Assembly (NCBI GenBank): GCA_021647315.1
Contig: JAKIUY010000045.1
Span: 1-34,472, forward strand
Source: Victivallaceae bacterium
GTDB taxonomy: Bacteria; Verrucomicrobiota; Lentisphaeria; Victivallales; Victivallaceae
DNA: 34,472 bases
Direction of reading: 5' to 3'
Shown: one piece after another, positions 19,001-25,158 of the stretch
Numbering within the stretch: position 1 is the first letter of the stretch
Layout of the letters: every line of letters starts with the position of its first letter
Notes under the pieces: model-generated
Seen by the model: the letters and a program-made list of their open reading frames with translations, nothing else
Database searches by the model: none
Told to the model about the DNA's origin: nothing
Program-made: the position numbers and the translations under genes

Positions 19001-19861
19001 AACAGCATCAACGCTATGTTTTGGTTGTTTGATTTTTTCCGCTGTACCCATTCCAAACTTACCTTCATGTTTAATTTTGAATGCGAAATAAAAATTTTTC
19101 AGGTCATAACACATATATACTAATGTTTGCCTGGATGACAATTTCCCGTCAAGACCGTAAAATCCGGTTATAGAGGCAGCCTGCTTCCAAGCCTTATCAT
19201 CCAGCACGCCGTCAATCTTCGGCGGGATGCTGATCTCTGGAATCGTCAGAGTATTGATACCTGCGCTGGCTGCAGGAGTTTTTTTAGCCGGTGTTTCAGG
19301 TGGTCTGGTGCCCGCAAGATACATCTTAATATCGTCCACCATCACCGGGCCGCCAATTACATGTAGAGCGAGAGTATATTTTACTATTTTCTCCTCCCCG
19401 GTTTTACCTTTTGTTCTTTTTTCCGGGATGGTTAATTTTGCTCTGATAATTTTCCATTTTTCGGAGTCAACTATAAATTCCTTGTAAATTGATCCCATGG
19501 CTCGTTTATTGGAATAGAGATAGCCCATTACGTATAGTTTACCTTTACCCTTTACCGCGAGACTGATGTCAAGTTTACGATTTTGTCCCACTCGAAATCT
19601 TTGGCGGTGGAGAATGTTTACCGGCAGCTTCCGGGTCTGCTTCAGTATTAGATAATTATTCCCTTGATAAGCCTGTGCCACATCCTGAATGAGCTTACAA
19701 TGTCCGATATATGGTCTACTGGAAAACCAGCCTACCGGTGCGTTCCCGTCGGTTGCCTCAAAATCACTGTTTTTTAATAAATTAGCATCAGCGCCAAACA
19801 AAATACTGGAAGCTGATACCAAAACCCAAATACTCATTACTTTTAAAATATTACAATTCAT
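16088..19861 (-). CDS. Large secreted carbohydrate-binding / glycosidase-like protein (DUF6067/GH123-like)
   Basis: The protein has about 1257 residues if started at the ATG at 19861, where AAGGAAAGGAATA gives a strong ribosome site and the next residues form a signal peptide (VMSIWVLVSASSILFGADA). The frame stays open to 19936, but the longer start lacks these features. Order of modules: a CBM4/9-like jelly roll (NLLKNSDFEATDGNAPVGWF), a CBM9/DOMON-like domain (IPPKIDGVLDDKAWKQA...FYFAFKIKHEG), beta-rich domains, then a C-terminal barrel-like region with GVYLDVSESRAS, HGGWVDEQGRK, VVTEGEEWCVETG and FIFYAFHQYVWRG. That region resembles the DUF6067/GH123-related proteins common in Lentisphaerae; this assignment is tentative. 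It is co-transcribed with the pseudopilin upstream and the sulfatase downstream. Confidence 0.75.
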   Translation of the reverse strand: MNCNILKVMSIWVLVSASSILFGADANLLKNSDFEATDGNAPVGWFSSRPYIGHCKLIQDVAQAYQGNNYLILKQTRKLPVNILHRQRFRVGQNRKLDISLAVKGKGKLYVMGYLYSNKRAMGSIYKEFIVDSEKWKIIRAKLTIPEKRTKGKTGEEKIVKYTLALHVIGGPVMVDDIKMYLAGTRPPETPAKKTPAASAGINTLTIPEISIPPKIDGVLDDKAWKQAASITGFYGLDGKLSSRQTLVYMCYDLKNFYFAFKIKHEGKFGMGTAEKIKQPKHSVDAVEVWLAPTAKKWYHLYGVPGGGYTSNSKGDSKWDCPWKTASKVKIITTTAGAIQTFNTRLWTYEVAIPYNTIGIGTVKTGGSMRINFCRDISTTDKERSPRDWTTLSPLLRFNNIEKYLKIRFGGKSPALQITSLGDLRNGLLGLKGNIVGKQKTKLDINTKITFPAINKNLFSNKQQLIVPESGSQNFTFNQSIKLKSSADLLLSIKAIDQEKKTVLADLTIPFSCATSFSLKLKPVYSKKILFVDIDTSRVPGVSADSKITIEIVGTKVKKMIKVSAENRQQSILLDISSLSPDNYQVRGMLMNSNGKAIASVAEPLPVPVKPAWMDNKIGIVDIPPAPWKPLQVKGNIANSLIWKYEIGKNGLPKQISGLNKTLLTAPAMFKTIVNGKPAKWNFKTLKLLRKNAMRSEWAVNGNCGALKLKGILRMEYDGFAKLKFQIIPEGKQTINALSFEFPLKKRFARYVNGSRSLPPEKYCWASLYKTFSSAKKVDIGGKKLWIYSPKWIWQNIFFHSIFVGGYDSGLGLVCETDRYIYGSKYVEFLEKPNARIMRVNLISKPVNINQPLEYAYAYIATPTKPEPKFKQWRTSGITKLDMPEQMKVIDTACAYHLLDKISYPKLHSPKNAKRYFDNSKKIGYKLVPDFYLSAASSETPEFKLYGEEWTIAPGGGWTAGRGAAKYTSHAGSYSQFLLDTVKKMVENLGFNGVYLDVSESRASTKPWHGGWVDEQGRKRAVVPAFATRELYKRLYTYLHTGNRNGVVFTHLLQEPITSAFLDVVTEGEEWCVETGKQYTRLSPDMFQAKLMRNHFGTPFIFYAFHQYVWRGNKYGTPIPLDEILMMGLPHRVLPLVLDQPGMKMMPQIWKLVEPWWTSAEFIPYWDSNCPVSTGSETVLSSIYLKRKAKSAMLIVSNWQYKSVDTVVEFDLQKLGVKGDSLKMREIYPQTRQYSLTGNRLQLNLAARRFKIIILKW

Positions 19862-19874
19862 TATTCCTTTCCTT

Positions 19875-19910
19875 AATAAAAGTTTAAAATCCAACCTGAA
19901 TAGGTATAGC
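19875..19910 (-). repeat. Upstream repeat block, copy 1 (pair with 20875-20910)
   Basis: This 36-base block lies just before the ribosome site of the large secreted protein. It recurs in the same orientation at 20875-20910, upstream of the pseudopilin, exactly 1000 bases away. The first 16 bases (aataaaagtttaaaat) are identical, and all later differences are transitions. It may be a duplicated leader or a regulatory site. Confidence 0.65.
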
Positions 19911-19919
19911 ATTTTCCCA

Positions 19920-20675
19920 TTAACGATTTTTATCAAAAATTAAAAATATATTGTCGTAAGCACCATCACCACGCCAACCACCAATGTAGGTAAGATAAGC
20001 ACCTTTTGAACCCTTTACGGAACCATCAGTATACAGTACATTAGCCGCTTGAGGGTGGTAAAAAATCGTATCACCCCGAACTACGCCATCAGCATACAGT
20101 GATTTATTGGACGTTAACTTACTTGGACGAAAATAACCGCATGCATAATGAACCCCACCTTCCACATTACTGTTGGCTAGGTTGATTACTGAATCATTGG
20201 CGCGTCTGCCAACATAAGAAACTTGACCAAATTTTTTACTGGTTGCATCTGTTGCCCCTGGACATCTTAAAATCCAGTTAGGCGGCGTACGTTTGATATA
20301 TCCAGGTTGACCGGAAGGTTTATAGGTTGGTGCATAAAGCGGACTCATAACCAACATGTATAAGGGTGAACAGGAGCCAGTACCGGTGTTTATATTGTAT
20401 TGCCAATCAGCCGTCGGAGCGGAACCGGTTTTAACAAATCCATCAAAATCACCAGCATACATTGCCCAAAAGGTGCCAATCTGTTTTAAATTATTGGTAC
20501 ATGAAATACTTTTTGCCTTTTCTCTTGCCATATTCAATGCAGGTAATAACATTGAGGCGAGGATGGCAATAATAGCTATAACTACCAGTAATTCTATAAG
20601 AGTGAAATGCCTTTTTCGCCTGTTGTTATTTTGCGCCATTTCCGCTACTGCTTTTGTTGCTTTGTACTGTTTCAT
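19920..20675 (-). CDS. Type II secretion-type pseudopilin, H-X9-DG family
   Basis: This pseudopilin of about 251 residues starts at the ATG at 20675, where TAGGAG lies eight bases upstream; a longer frame to 20732 has no such site. After a short basic leader (RRKRH) comes the prepilin cleavage/methylation signature [20 protein letters not shown], with Glu at +5. The Lys/Asn segment [18 protein letters not shown] follows. The C-terminal 'processing-associated' motif His-X9-Asp-Gly is [12 protein letters not shown]. Such DUF1559-like pseudopilins are greatly expanded in Planctomycetes and Lentisphaerae and are thought to be assembled in the inner membrane by type II secretion-like machinery. 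The gene opens the operon, with the secreted glycan-active protein and sulfatase behind it (58-base spacer), suggesting a role in presenting or exporting that system. Its own function is not established. Confidence 0.92.
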   Translation of the reverse strand: MKQYKATKAVAEMAQNNNRRKRHFTLIELLVVIAIIAILASMLLPALNMAREKAKSISCTNNLKQIGTFWAMYAGDFDGFVKTGSAPTADWQYNINTGTGSCSPLYMLVMSPLYAPTYKPSGQPGYIKRTPPNWILRCPGATDATSKKFGQVSYVGRRANDSVINLANSNVEGGVHYACGYFRPSKLTSNKSLYADGVVRGDTIFYHPQAANVLYTDGSVKGSKGAYLTYIGGWRGDGAYDNIFLIFDKNR

Positions 20676-20727
20676 TGCTATTACTCCTAATTTTTTGCTG
20701 TAGAGACTTTTGCATTGGTCTCTGTAG

Positions 20728-20738
20728 GCCATTATGGC
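20728..20738. promoter_or_regulatory. Palindromic operator candidate 1
   Basis: gccat-t-atggc is a perfect five-base palindrome with a one-base centre, overlapping the predicted -10 of the pseudopilin operon. A second, related palindrome lies 91 bases upstream (20818-20830). The neighbouring GntR/LacI-type regulator is the obvious candidate ligand-responsive binder; this is inference. Confidence 0.4.
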
Positions 20739-20760
20739 TAGTTTTTAACGCGAGTTTCAA
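20731..20760 (-). promoter_or_regulatory. Predicted sigma70-type promoter of the pseudopilin operon
   Basis: On the minus strand TTGAAA (20755-20760) and CATAAT (20731-20736) are separated by 18 bases, with the transcription start expected about 50 bases before the ATG. The -10 lies inside operator candidate 1. Confidence 0.45.
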
Positions 20761-20817
20761 TTTACACTTTAAAATCTCAATATATACTTTGCTTTGCCGC
20801 TGACCTCCATTGGTTAT

Positions 20818-20830
20818 ACCCATTATGGGT
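20818..20830. promoter_or_regulatory. Palindromic operator candidate 2
   Basis: acccat-t-atgggt is a perfect six-base palindrome with a one-base centre. Together with flanking tagttttta it matches the context of candidate 1. The 91-base spacing between centres would suit looping by a dimeric or tetrameric LacI-fold repressor. Confidence 0.4.
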
Positions 20831-20874
20831 AGTTTTTAGTTAGTTTATTTGACAAATTAAGCTCAAATGCACAG

Positions 20875-20910
20875 AATAAAAGTTTAAAATTCAACCTAAA
20901 CGAGTACAAT
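20875..20910 (-). repeat. Upstream repeat block, copy 2
   Basis: Sister of 19875-19910 (see there). It lies about 45 bases upstream of operator candidate 2, in the intergenic region between the regulator and the pseudopilin. Confidence 0.65.
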
Positions 20911-20932
20911 ATGTTAAACATTGTGTAAAATG

Positions 20933-20946
20933 CAGGCTAAAGCCTG
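20933..20946 (-). terminator. Possible terminator of the regulator gene
   Basis: caggct-tt-agcctg is a perfect six-base hairpin about 55 bases after the regulator stop, followed on the minus strand by cattttac. The U-tract is poor, so confidence is low. Confidence 0.3.
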
Positions 20947-20975
20947 TATTCTAACAAAAAACTACATTTGCACGA

Positions 20976-20995
20976 CCTTTTCGAGCGCCGTCTAA
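20976..20995 (+). repeat. Dispersed 20-base repeat, copy 2
   Basis: Matches 7903-7922 in inverted orientation (19 of 20). It lies directly beyond the regulator stop codon. Confidence 0.7.
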
Positions 20996-21001
20996 CTACG
21001 A

Positions 21002-22129
21002 TTAAACAGTCGCTTGCAGGTGCCTTTCGAGTTTACATTCTCCTTTTGGTATAAGCTGTGGCAGCAATTTGACAATCTTCATTTGCGGCGGGGTTTTCGA
21101 TATTAAAAAATCAAAACCGATCGGACCAAATTTATCATAGTTCACCGCCATGGTGCTGAAATTATGAGATCGTGAGTAGACTGGAATCACATAGTCATAG
21201 CCGGTAACAGTGATCTCCTTATCAAGGTCATGTTCCTGAAGATACTCGACAACGCCTGCCGCAAAGATGTCGTTGACACAAAAAATTGCTTCCGGGTGCT
21301 TACATTTTTGCTCCAATAGTTCGGCACAGGTTTGCCGACCTAAATCCTGAAGAGAGATATCATCTGAACGGTCAACGGTGATTTCCATTTGAGGATCCAG
21401 TGGCAATTTGTTGTCTTTCATTGCTTGCTCGTATCCTGAAATTCTTCGACGGTATCCACAATAATCAATGTCAATGTTGAATGCAATAATATTTTTGTGC
21501 CCCTGTTCAATCAGATACTGGGTCATCTGATAACCACCAGCAAAATCATCGTCAAATACACCATAAACATTGGGCGGCATCGTTTCGATTCCCTGTAGGT
21601 AATATGCAAGGTAAACAAACCTAATATTCGGAAACTTGATAGCCAATTTTTTCCCTTCATCAAGATCCGTGCGAGAAAAGATAAATACTCCGGTAACGTT
21701 GAATTCTTTGCGGGTCAAATAGAACGCGATGGTCTCTTCAGGCTCTTTTACAATTAACGATATATCTATGTTTAATTCGTGTGCCCGACTCCGCAAACCC
21801 TTGAAAATCCTTAATTCAGAAACATGGTTCTCAATTGCCTCGTCTTTGTCATAATGGTAAAACAGGCAAATGTCTTTCTTTTTTACCACAGTTGGAATTC
21901 CTACAAAGGTACCCCGCTTCGGCCGACTATAGCAGATTCCCTCTTTAACAAGTTCATTCAGTGCCTTCTGAGCAGTTTCCAACCCAATATTTGCAGAAGC
22001 AGCGATTTTGCTGATACTCGGCAATCTGGAGCCATGCACCAAATTCTTCTCAATAATATATTGCTTAAGTGACTCTTTCACTTGAAGGTAGAGTGGCTCT
22101 GAACTAAGTCTTTCAATTACTAGATTCAT
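21002..22129 (-). CDS. GntR-type HTH / LacI-type sensor transcriptional regulator
   Basis: This 375-residue regulator has a chimeric architecture like AraR. Residues ~1-75 form a GntR winged helix (LYLQVKESLKQYIIEKNL, GSRLPSISKIAASANIGLET, ALNELVKEGICYSRPKRGTF). Residues ~85-360 form a periplasmic-binding-protein-like effector domain of the LacI class (DICLFYHYDKDEA, GVFDDDFAGGYQMTQYLIEQ, GYRRRISGYEQAM, AIFCVNDIFAAGVVEYL, ITVTGYDY). Such proteins repress sugar-utilisation genes and release DNA on binding a sugar or derivative. It lies just upstream of the pseudopilin/glycosidase/sulfatase operon on the same strand, and a canonical promoter precedes it. Two palindromic operator candidates lie between it and the operon. 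The effector is not known; arabinose or another pentose would be a guess from the AraR likeness. Confidence 0.9.
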   Translation of the reverse strand: MNLVIERLSSEPLYLQVKESLKQYIIEKNLVHGSRLPSISKIAASANIGLETAQKALNELVKEGICYSRPKRGTFVGIPTVVKKKDICLFYHYDKDEAIENHVSELRIFKGLRSRAHELNIDISLIVKEPEETIAFYLTRKEFNVTGVFIFSRTDLDEGKKLAIKFPNIRFVYLAYYLQGIETMPPNVYGVFDDDFAGGYQMTQYLIEQGHKNIIAFNIDIDYCGYRRRISGYEQAMKDNKLPLDPQMEITVDRSDDISLQDLGRQTCAELLEQKCKHPEAIFCVNDIFAAGVVEYLQEHDLDKEITVTGYDYVIPVYSRSHNFSTMAVNYDKFGPIGFDFLISKTPPQMKIVKLLPQLIPKGECKLERHLQATV

Positions 22130-22173
22130 TAGTTTGATTCCGTTGATTCCGTTTAATTTCGGTGTTTTCGTAT

Positions 22174-22202
22174 AGTATAACGCAAAGATTCATTAATGTC
22201 AA
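22174..22202 (-). promoter_or_regulatory. Canonical sigma70-type promoter of the regulator gene
   Basis: On the minus strand TTGACA (22197-22202) and TATACT (22174-22179) are separated by exactly 17 bases, the strongest consensus promoter noticed in the window. The start of transcription should fall about 38 bases before the ATG. The leader contains two direct copies of cggaatcaa. A near-palindrome cgttatactatacg overlaps the -10 and could be an autoregulatory site. Confidence 0.7.
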
Positions 22203-22241
22203 TAGCATTATACAAAAAAACGGAAAATAACTTGGAGTTTT

Positions 22242-22384
22242 GCAATGCCTCACTCTAATTTTCAGCGATCTATTGCTGATAAATCACAATAGAGGCATTT
22301 TCGGCGAAAGAGCCATACAGTATGCCAGTTTTGCCAAAACTGGCTCCAAAAAAAGTTTATTAGTCAATTAGAGTGAGGCATTAC
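22242..22384. mobile_element. 143-bp MITE with 19-bp terminal inverted repeats and 9-bp target duplication
   Basis: The left end GCAATGCCTCACTCTAATT (22242-22260) matches the complement of the right end (22366-22384) at 18 of 19 bases. The nine-base TGGAGTTTT flanks both sides (22233-22241 and 22385-22393) as a perfect direct repeat, the hallmark of transposition. Inside is a perfect nine-base hairpin gccagtttt-gcc-aaaactggc (22324-22344). It has no coding capacity, so it must have been moved by a transposase elsewhere. It sits between the regulator promoter and the cupin gene. Confidence 0.85.
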
Positions 22385-22442
22385 TGGAGTTTTTACTTGA
22401 CTGCAAGCAGCTGCGCTGCGTTTTGAAAATAAATATATTTCA

Positions 22443-22560
22443 GCTTCGTAGGTGCGACTCAACCATTTCTATGGGATTCACTCCTACGGAGTTATAAAAT
22501 TATTTTTATATTGACCACTGGTTATCACCCGTGGCTATTTTCCCCTCATCCCTACGGGAT
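22443..22560. repeat. Degenerate cgtagg/cctacg palindromic repeat
   Basis: Complementary pairs tcgtagg...cctacgga and ccac-tggttatcacc-cgtgg are followed by a cctacggga arm. This layout recalls palindromic intergenic repeats that are abundant in Planctomycetes and relatives (recollection). It directly follows the cupin gene stop on the minus strand and could act as its 3' structure. Confidence 0.5.
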
Positions 22561-22571
22561 TTTTCTTACAA

Positions 22572-23060
22572 TTATCCCTTATAATTGCCGCCAACCGGGA
22601 TAGCTATATTTTCAAAATAATTATCCTCAATAATGCACGGGGTTGATATTTCCAGCAGCAGGCAAGCTCCTTTGCCAATAAAGCTGTGATATTTCCAGCG
22701 ATCAACAGTGATTATATCCCCCTGCTTCATCTCAAATTCCTGTCCGTCGTAACTCATGACGGCAGTTCCTTTGACAATGCAGAAAGTCTCAAGTTTTTTC
22801 TTGTGTCGGTGCATCGGGCAGCGCTGACCGTCAAAGACAAACATATATTTACCACAGTATCCGGCATCAATTTCATTGGCAATCCAGAATTCCGCAAGTC
22901 CGGTGTGGTAAAAGTCACCCAGTCCGAAATCCAACAGTAGTGGTGTCATATCCGGCATCGTGAGATTCCATGCTTCTATTTGACGGCGGCATGCCGTTTT
23001 CGCTTCCAGGGCAGCATTGCCGGATAATTCAATTAATGTCGTTGTATCAATCGTGCTCAT
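22572..23060 (-). CDS. Cupin protein, D-lyxose ketol-isomerase-like
   Basis: This 162-residue single-domain cupin carries the metal-site motifs MHRHKKKLETF (His-x-His and Glu, about residues 92-102) and WKYHSF (the last His). A preceding GKYMFVFDGQRCP recalls the LFPGQTCPEHRH region of YdaE-type D-lyxose isomerases, which interconvert D-lyxose and D-xylulose or D-mannose and D-fructose. The conserved C-terminal LLEISTPCIIEDNYF fits sugar-binding cupins. The specific reaction is inferred. It is preceded by a stand-alone leader and followed by a repeat; the regulator lies downstream on the same strand beyond the MITE. It may feed sugars released by the neighbouring locus into central metabolism. 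Confidence 0.7.
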   Translation of the reverse strand: MSTIDTTTLIELSGNAALEAKTACRRQIEAWNLTMPDMTPLLLDFGLGDFYHTGLAEFWIANEIDAGYCGKYMFVFDGQRCPMHRHKKKLETFCIVKGTAVMSYDGQEFEMKQGDIITVDRWKYHSFIGKGACLLLEISTPCIIEDNYFENIAIPVGGNYKG

Positions 23061-23391
23061 TTCAATACCTCAATACCTTATATTGTAGAACTCTATAACT
23101 AAACTTTTCCTGTTTTTCGGTGTGCGGATAAATTGTTTTTTAATCTACAGTTAAAAATCTTTCTCTGCAATCTCACATATCAAAAAACAGAAAAACTTTA
23201 GATGAACCGAAATACTTTCGGCAAAAAAACTAATGAGTTCAATTTTTTTTAATCGAATAGGAAATTATTACGCTATGCTTCATCTGTCGCTACGCTCGGG
23301 TAGGTATTTCCGCTAGTAGTTTTACTTCGTGGTTTTCAACAGGCGACATCCTAGCGCAAATTATGCCGCTGTTACAATCGAGAGTTTCCGT
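23061..23391. other. Intergenic region with dispersed repeat
   Basis: No gene is seen. Apart from the repeat at 23258-23309 the sequence is AT-rich and featureless. Confidence 0.6.
23258..23309 (+). repeat. Dispersed intergenic repeat, copy 2
   Basis: Sister of 3368-3419 in the same orientation, with only transition differences visible. Confidence 0.85.
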
Positions 23392-24675
23392 TCAGGCACT
23401 AAATAACGGTAGTTCGAACGGACATTCTTTGATCGGAATGATTCGGTTATTACGCATTAGATGCAGGTAGAGCAGTTCCAGTTCCGGTTGGATATTTACA
23501 TCATCCAGGGTACGCAGAGTGCCGTCAGCCATCTTGTTTGGATAAACATATAATTTAGTATCACTGCTGAAGAGTTGCCCGGTGGCAATTAGAATACCGC
23601 CAGTCTGGCCTTCGTAGTATTTAGCATCGAAAATCTGTTCAATATTATCCACACTGACAATAAACCGTACTCGGCCCTGAGTTAATGCGGTGAAAAACTC
23701 ATTCAATCTGAAATAGCGCATAAACCGGGTAACCAGTACTGGATAGCCCATAGAGGCAAACATATCAATGCGTGAAAGGATTTCCCGTCCGTCAAGAATG
23801 TTACCTGCCATGAATGGCCGGATATTCATCTCAAACAAAGTTTCGGTTTGTTCTGTGGAGGTATTTTCCTCGCTGATAAATTTACTCAGGGCGTGTTGTG
23901 CCATATTGACATTAAGTTCAGTCGGTGGATTAAATAGACCACGCAGGGCGATAACATCTTTTTTATAGAGGAATTCAGAGGCGAGGGTGGTTGAACCGTC
24001 AGCGGAAAAAAGGGCTGCTTCAGTATGCCCGATAGTTAACAGATGTAAAATTAACAGTCGGTTGTCAACCCCGGCAAATTGCGGACCTGAAACATTGATA
24101 TAGTCAATTTCAATCCGCTCCCAGCCCAGGTCATCAAGTAGACTTTCAATTAGCTTACGGGTGTCGCTCCAATGATGATAGGCACCGTAAATAAGATTGA
24201 CGCCCAGAATGCCCAAGGCCGCCTGTTGCTGTTGATTGGTTTTATCATGCATCTGAACATGAATAATGATTTCATTCGGTTCACCATGAGGTTGGAGTTG
24301 AAATTTAAGTCCGATCCAGCCATGGTTATTGCCATCATCTTTATAACCACGGGCCGCTACGGTATTGGCGAATGAAAAAAATGTGGTATCAGCTGGACGC
24401 GCAGTGAGGCGTTCAATCAGCAACTCATATTCGCGTTTTATCATCATTTCAACCCGGTCACGAGAGACGTAACGACTGCAGTCCCCATAAATAGAATCAC
24501 TGATCTGCATATCATAAGCTGACATCGTTTTGGCGATGGTATTGGCGGCCGCCCCAGCCTGGAAAAAGAAGCGTGAGACCTCTTGCCCGGCACCGATTTC
24601 AGCAATCGTGCCGTAGTGATTGGTGTCGAGGTTAATTCTCAGAGCTTTCTGAATTGTGCTTAATTTTTCACTCAT
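23392..24675 (-). CDS. Conserved uncharacterised protein (427 residues)
   Basis: The sequence is well formed, soluble and lacks signal or membrane segments. The N-terminus ALRINLDTNHYGTIAEIGAG, followed by EVSRFFFQAGAAANTIAKTM and SAYDMQISDSIYGDCSRYVS, is recalled from a widespread family in Planctomycetes, Cyanobacteria and Proteobacteria. That family is often labelled, without good evidence, as a TonB-dependent receptor or nucleotide adenylyltransferase. No TonB barrel or HxGH nucleotidyltransferase motif is visible, so both names should be ignored. Other notable stretches are LGILGVNLIYGAYHH and GPQFAGVDNRLLILHLLTIG. Its start codon overlaps the stop of an upstream minimal nucleotidyltransferase (ATGAGTGA, eight bases), so the two are translated together. 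Function unknown. Confidence 0.8.
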   Translation of the reverse strand: MSEKLSTIQKALRINLDTNHYGTIAEIGAGQEVSRFFFQAGAAANTIAKTMSAYDMQISDSIYGDCSRYVSRDRVEMMIKREYELLIERLTARPADTTFFSFANTVAARGYKDDGNNHGWIGLKFQLQPHGEPNEIIIHVQMHDKTNQQQQAALGILGVNLIYGAYHHWSDTRKLIESLLDDLGWERIEIDYINVSGPQFAGVDNRLLILHLLTIGHTEAALFSADGSTTLASEFLYKKDVIALRGLFNPPTELNVNMAQHALSKFISEENTSTEQTETLFEMNIRPFMAGNILDGREILSRIDMFASMGYPVLVTRFMRYFRLNEFFTALTQGRVRFIVSVDNIEQIFDAKYYEGQTGGILIATGQLFSSDTKLYVYPNKMADGTLRTLDDVNIQPELELLYLHLMRNNRIIPIKECPFELPLFSA

Positions 24676-24937
24676 ATATCTGTAACCCTTCTGCTCTTAC
24701 AATATCGGTGAATTTTGTTCTTGATGAAATATCAATAAGATCTACAGGTTTAGATAAAGTAAGCATCAAATCACCATAAAATTTGAAATAATCAGCATCA
24801 GCAATACCTTCTACTCCAAGGTCAATGTTATTTGTGCCACTGTCATCAAACAGTGAAGAGCCAAATAATAAAACACGTTTGGCATGATATTTTTTTGATA
24901 GAGTGACGATTGATTGTTTATCTATTTCAGAAATCAT
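24668..24937 (-). CDS. Minimal nucleotidyltransferase (MNT-like) protein
   Basis: This 89-residue protein contains VLLFGSSLFDDSGTNNIDLGVEG (residues ~20-42): the Gly-Ser followed by Asp-x-x of the DNA polymerase beta-type nucleotidyltransferase fold, as in MntA antitoxins and aminoglycoside NTases. The usual Asp-x-Asp is read here as Asn-Ile-Asp-Leu-Gly, so the first carboxylate is Asn and catalysis may be weakened or lost. A third acidic residue may lie in KPVDLIDIS. MNT proteins usually pair with a HEPN toxin (HepT); no HEPN gene is present, and the partner position is taken by the 427-residue protein that it overlaps by eight bases. A good AAAGGA ribosome site precedes the ATG. The gene is AT-rich like its upstream neighbour. 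Confidence 0.75.
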   Translation of the reverse strand: MISEIDKQSIVTLSKKYHAKRVLLFGSSLFDDSGTNNIDLGVEGIADADYFKFYGDLMLTLSKPVDLIDISSRTKFTDIVRAEGLQIYE

Positions 24938-25158
24938 AGCTTTTCCTTTGTAATCATTTCACCCATAATATAGCAACAGTAGTATCAATTTAAAATGACT
25001 ATACGTTAATATTTAGCTATATAAGCCACTCTTTCTACTTTAATTAGATAATATTTTTAGTAAAAAGGATAAAAATATGAGGCCATAATCATTATTTGAA
25101 TATATTTTCGCGATGATATGATAGATATTTCAGATGTTCTTGGGTGATTTTTGAAAGC

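Noticed and set aside
19862-19936. 25-residue N-terminal extension of the large secreted protein
   Set aside because: It would bury the signal peptide and lacks a ribosome site; the ATG at 19861 has a strong site and an immediate signal sequence.
23392-24675. TonB-dependent receptor or nicotinate-nucleotide adenylyltransferase label for the 427-residue protein
   Set aside because: There is no signal peptide, beta-barrel, TonB box or HxGH motif in the sequence.
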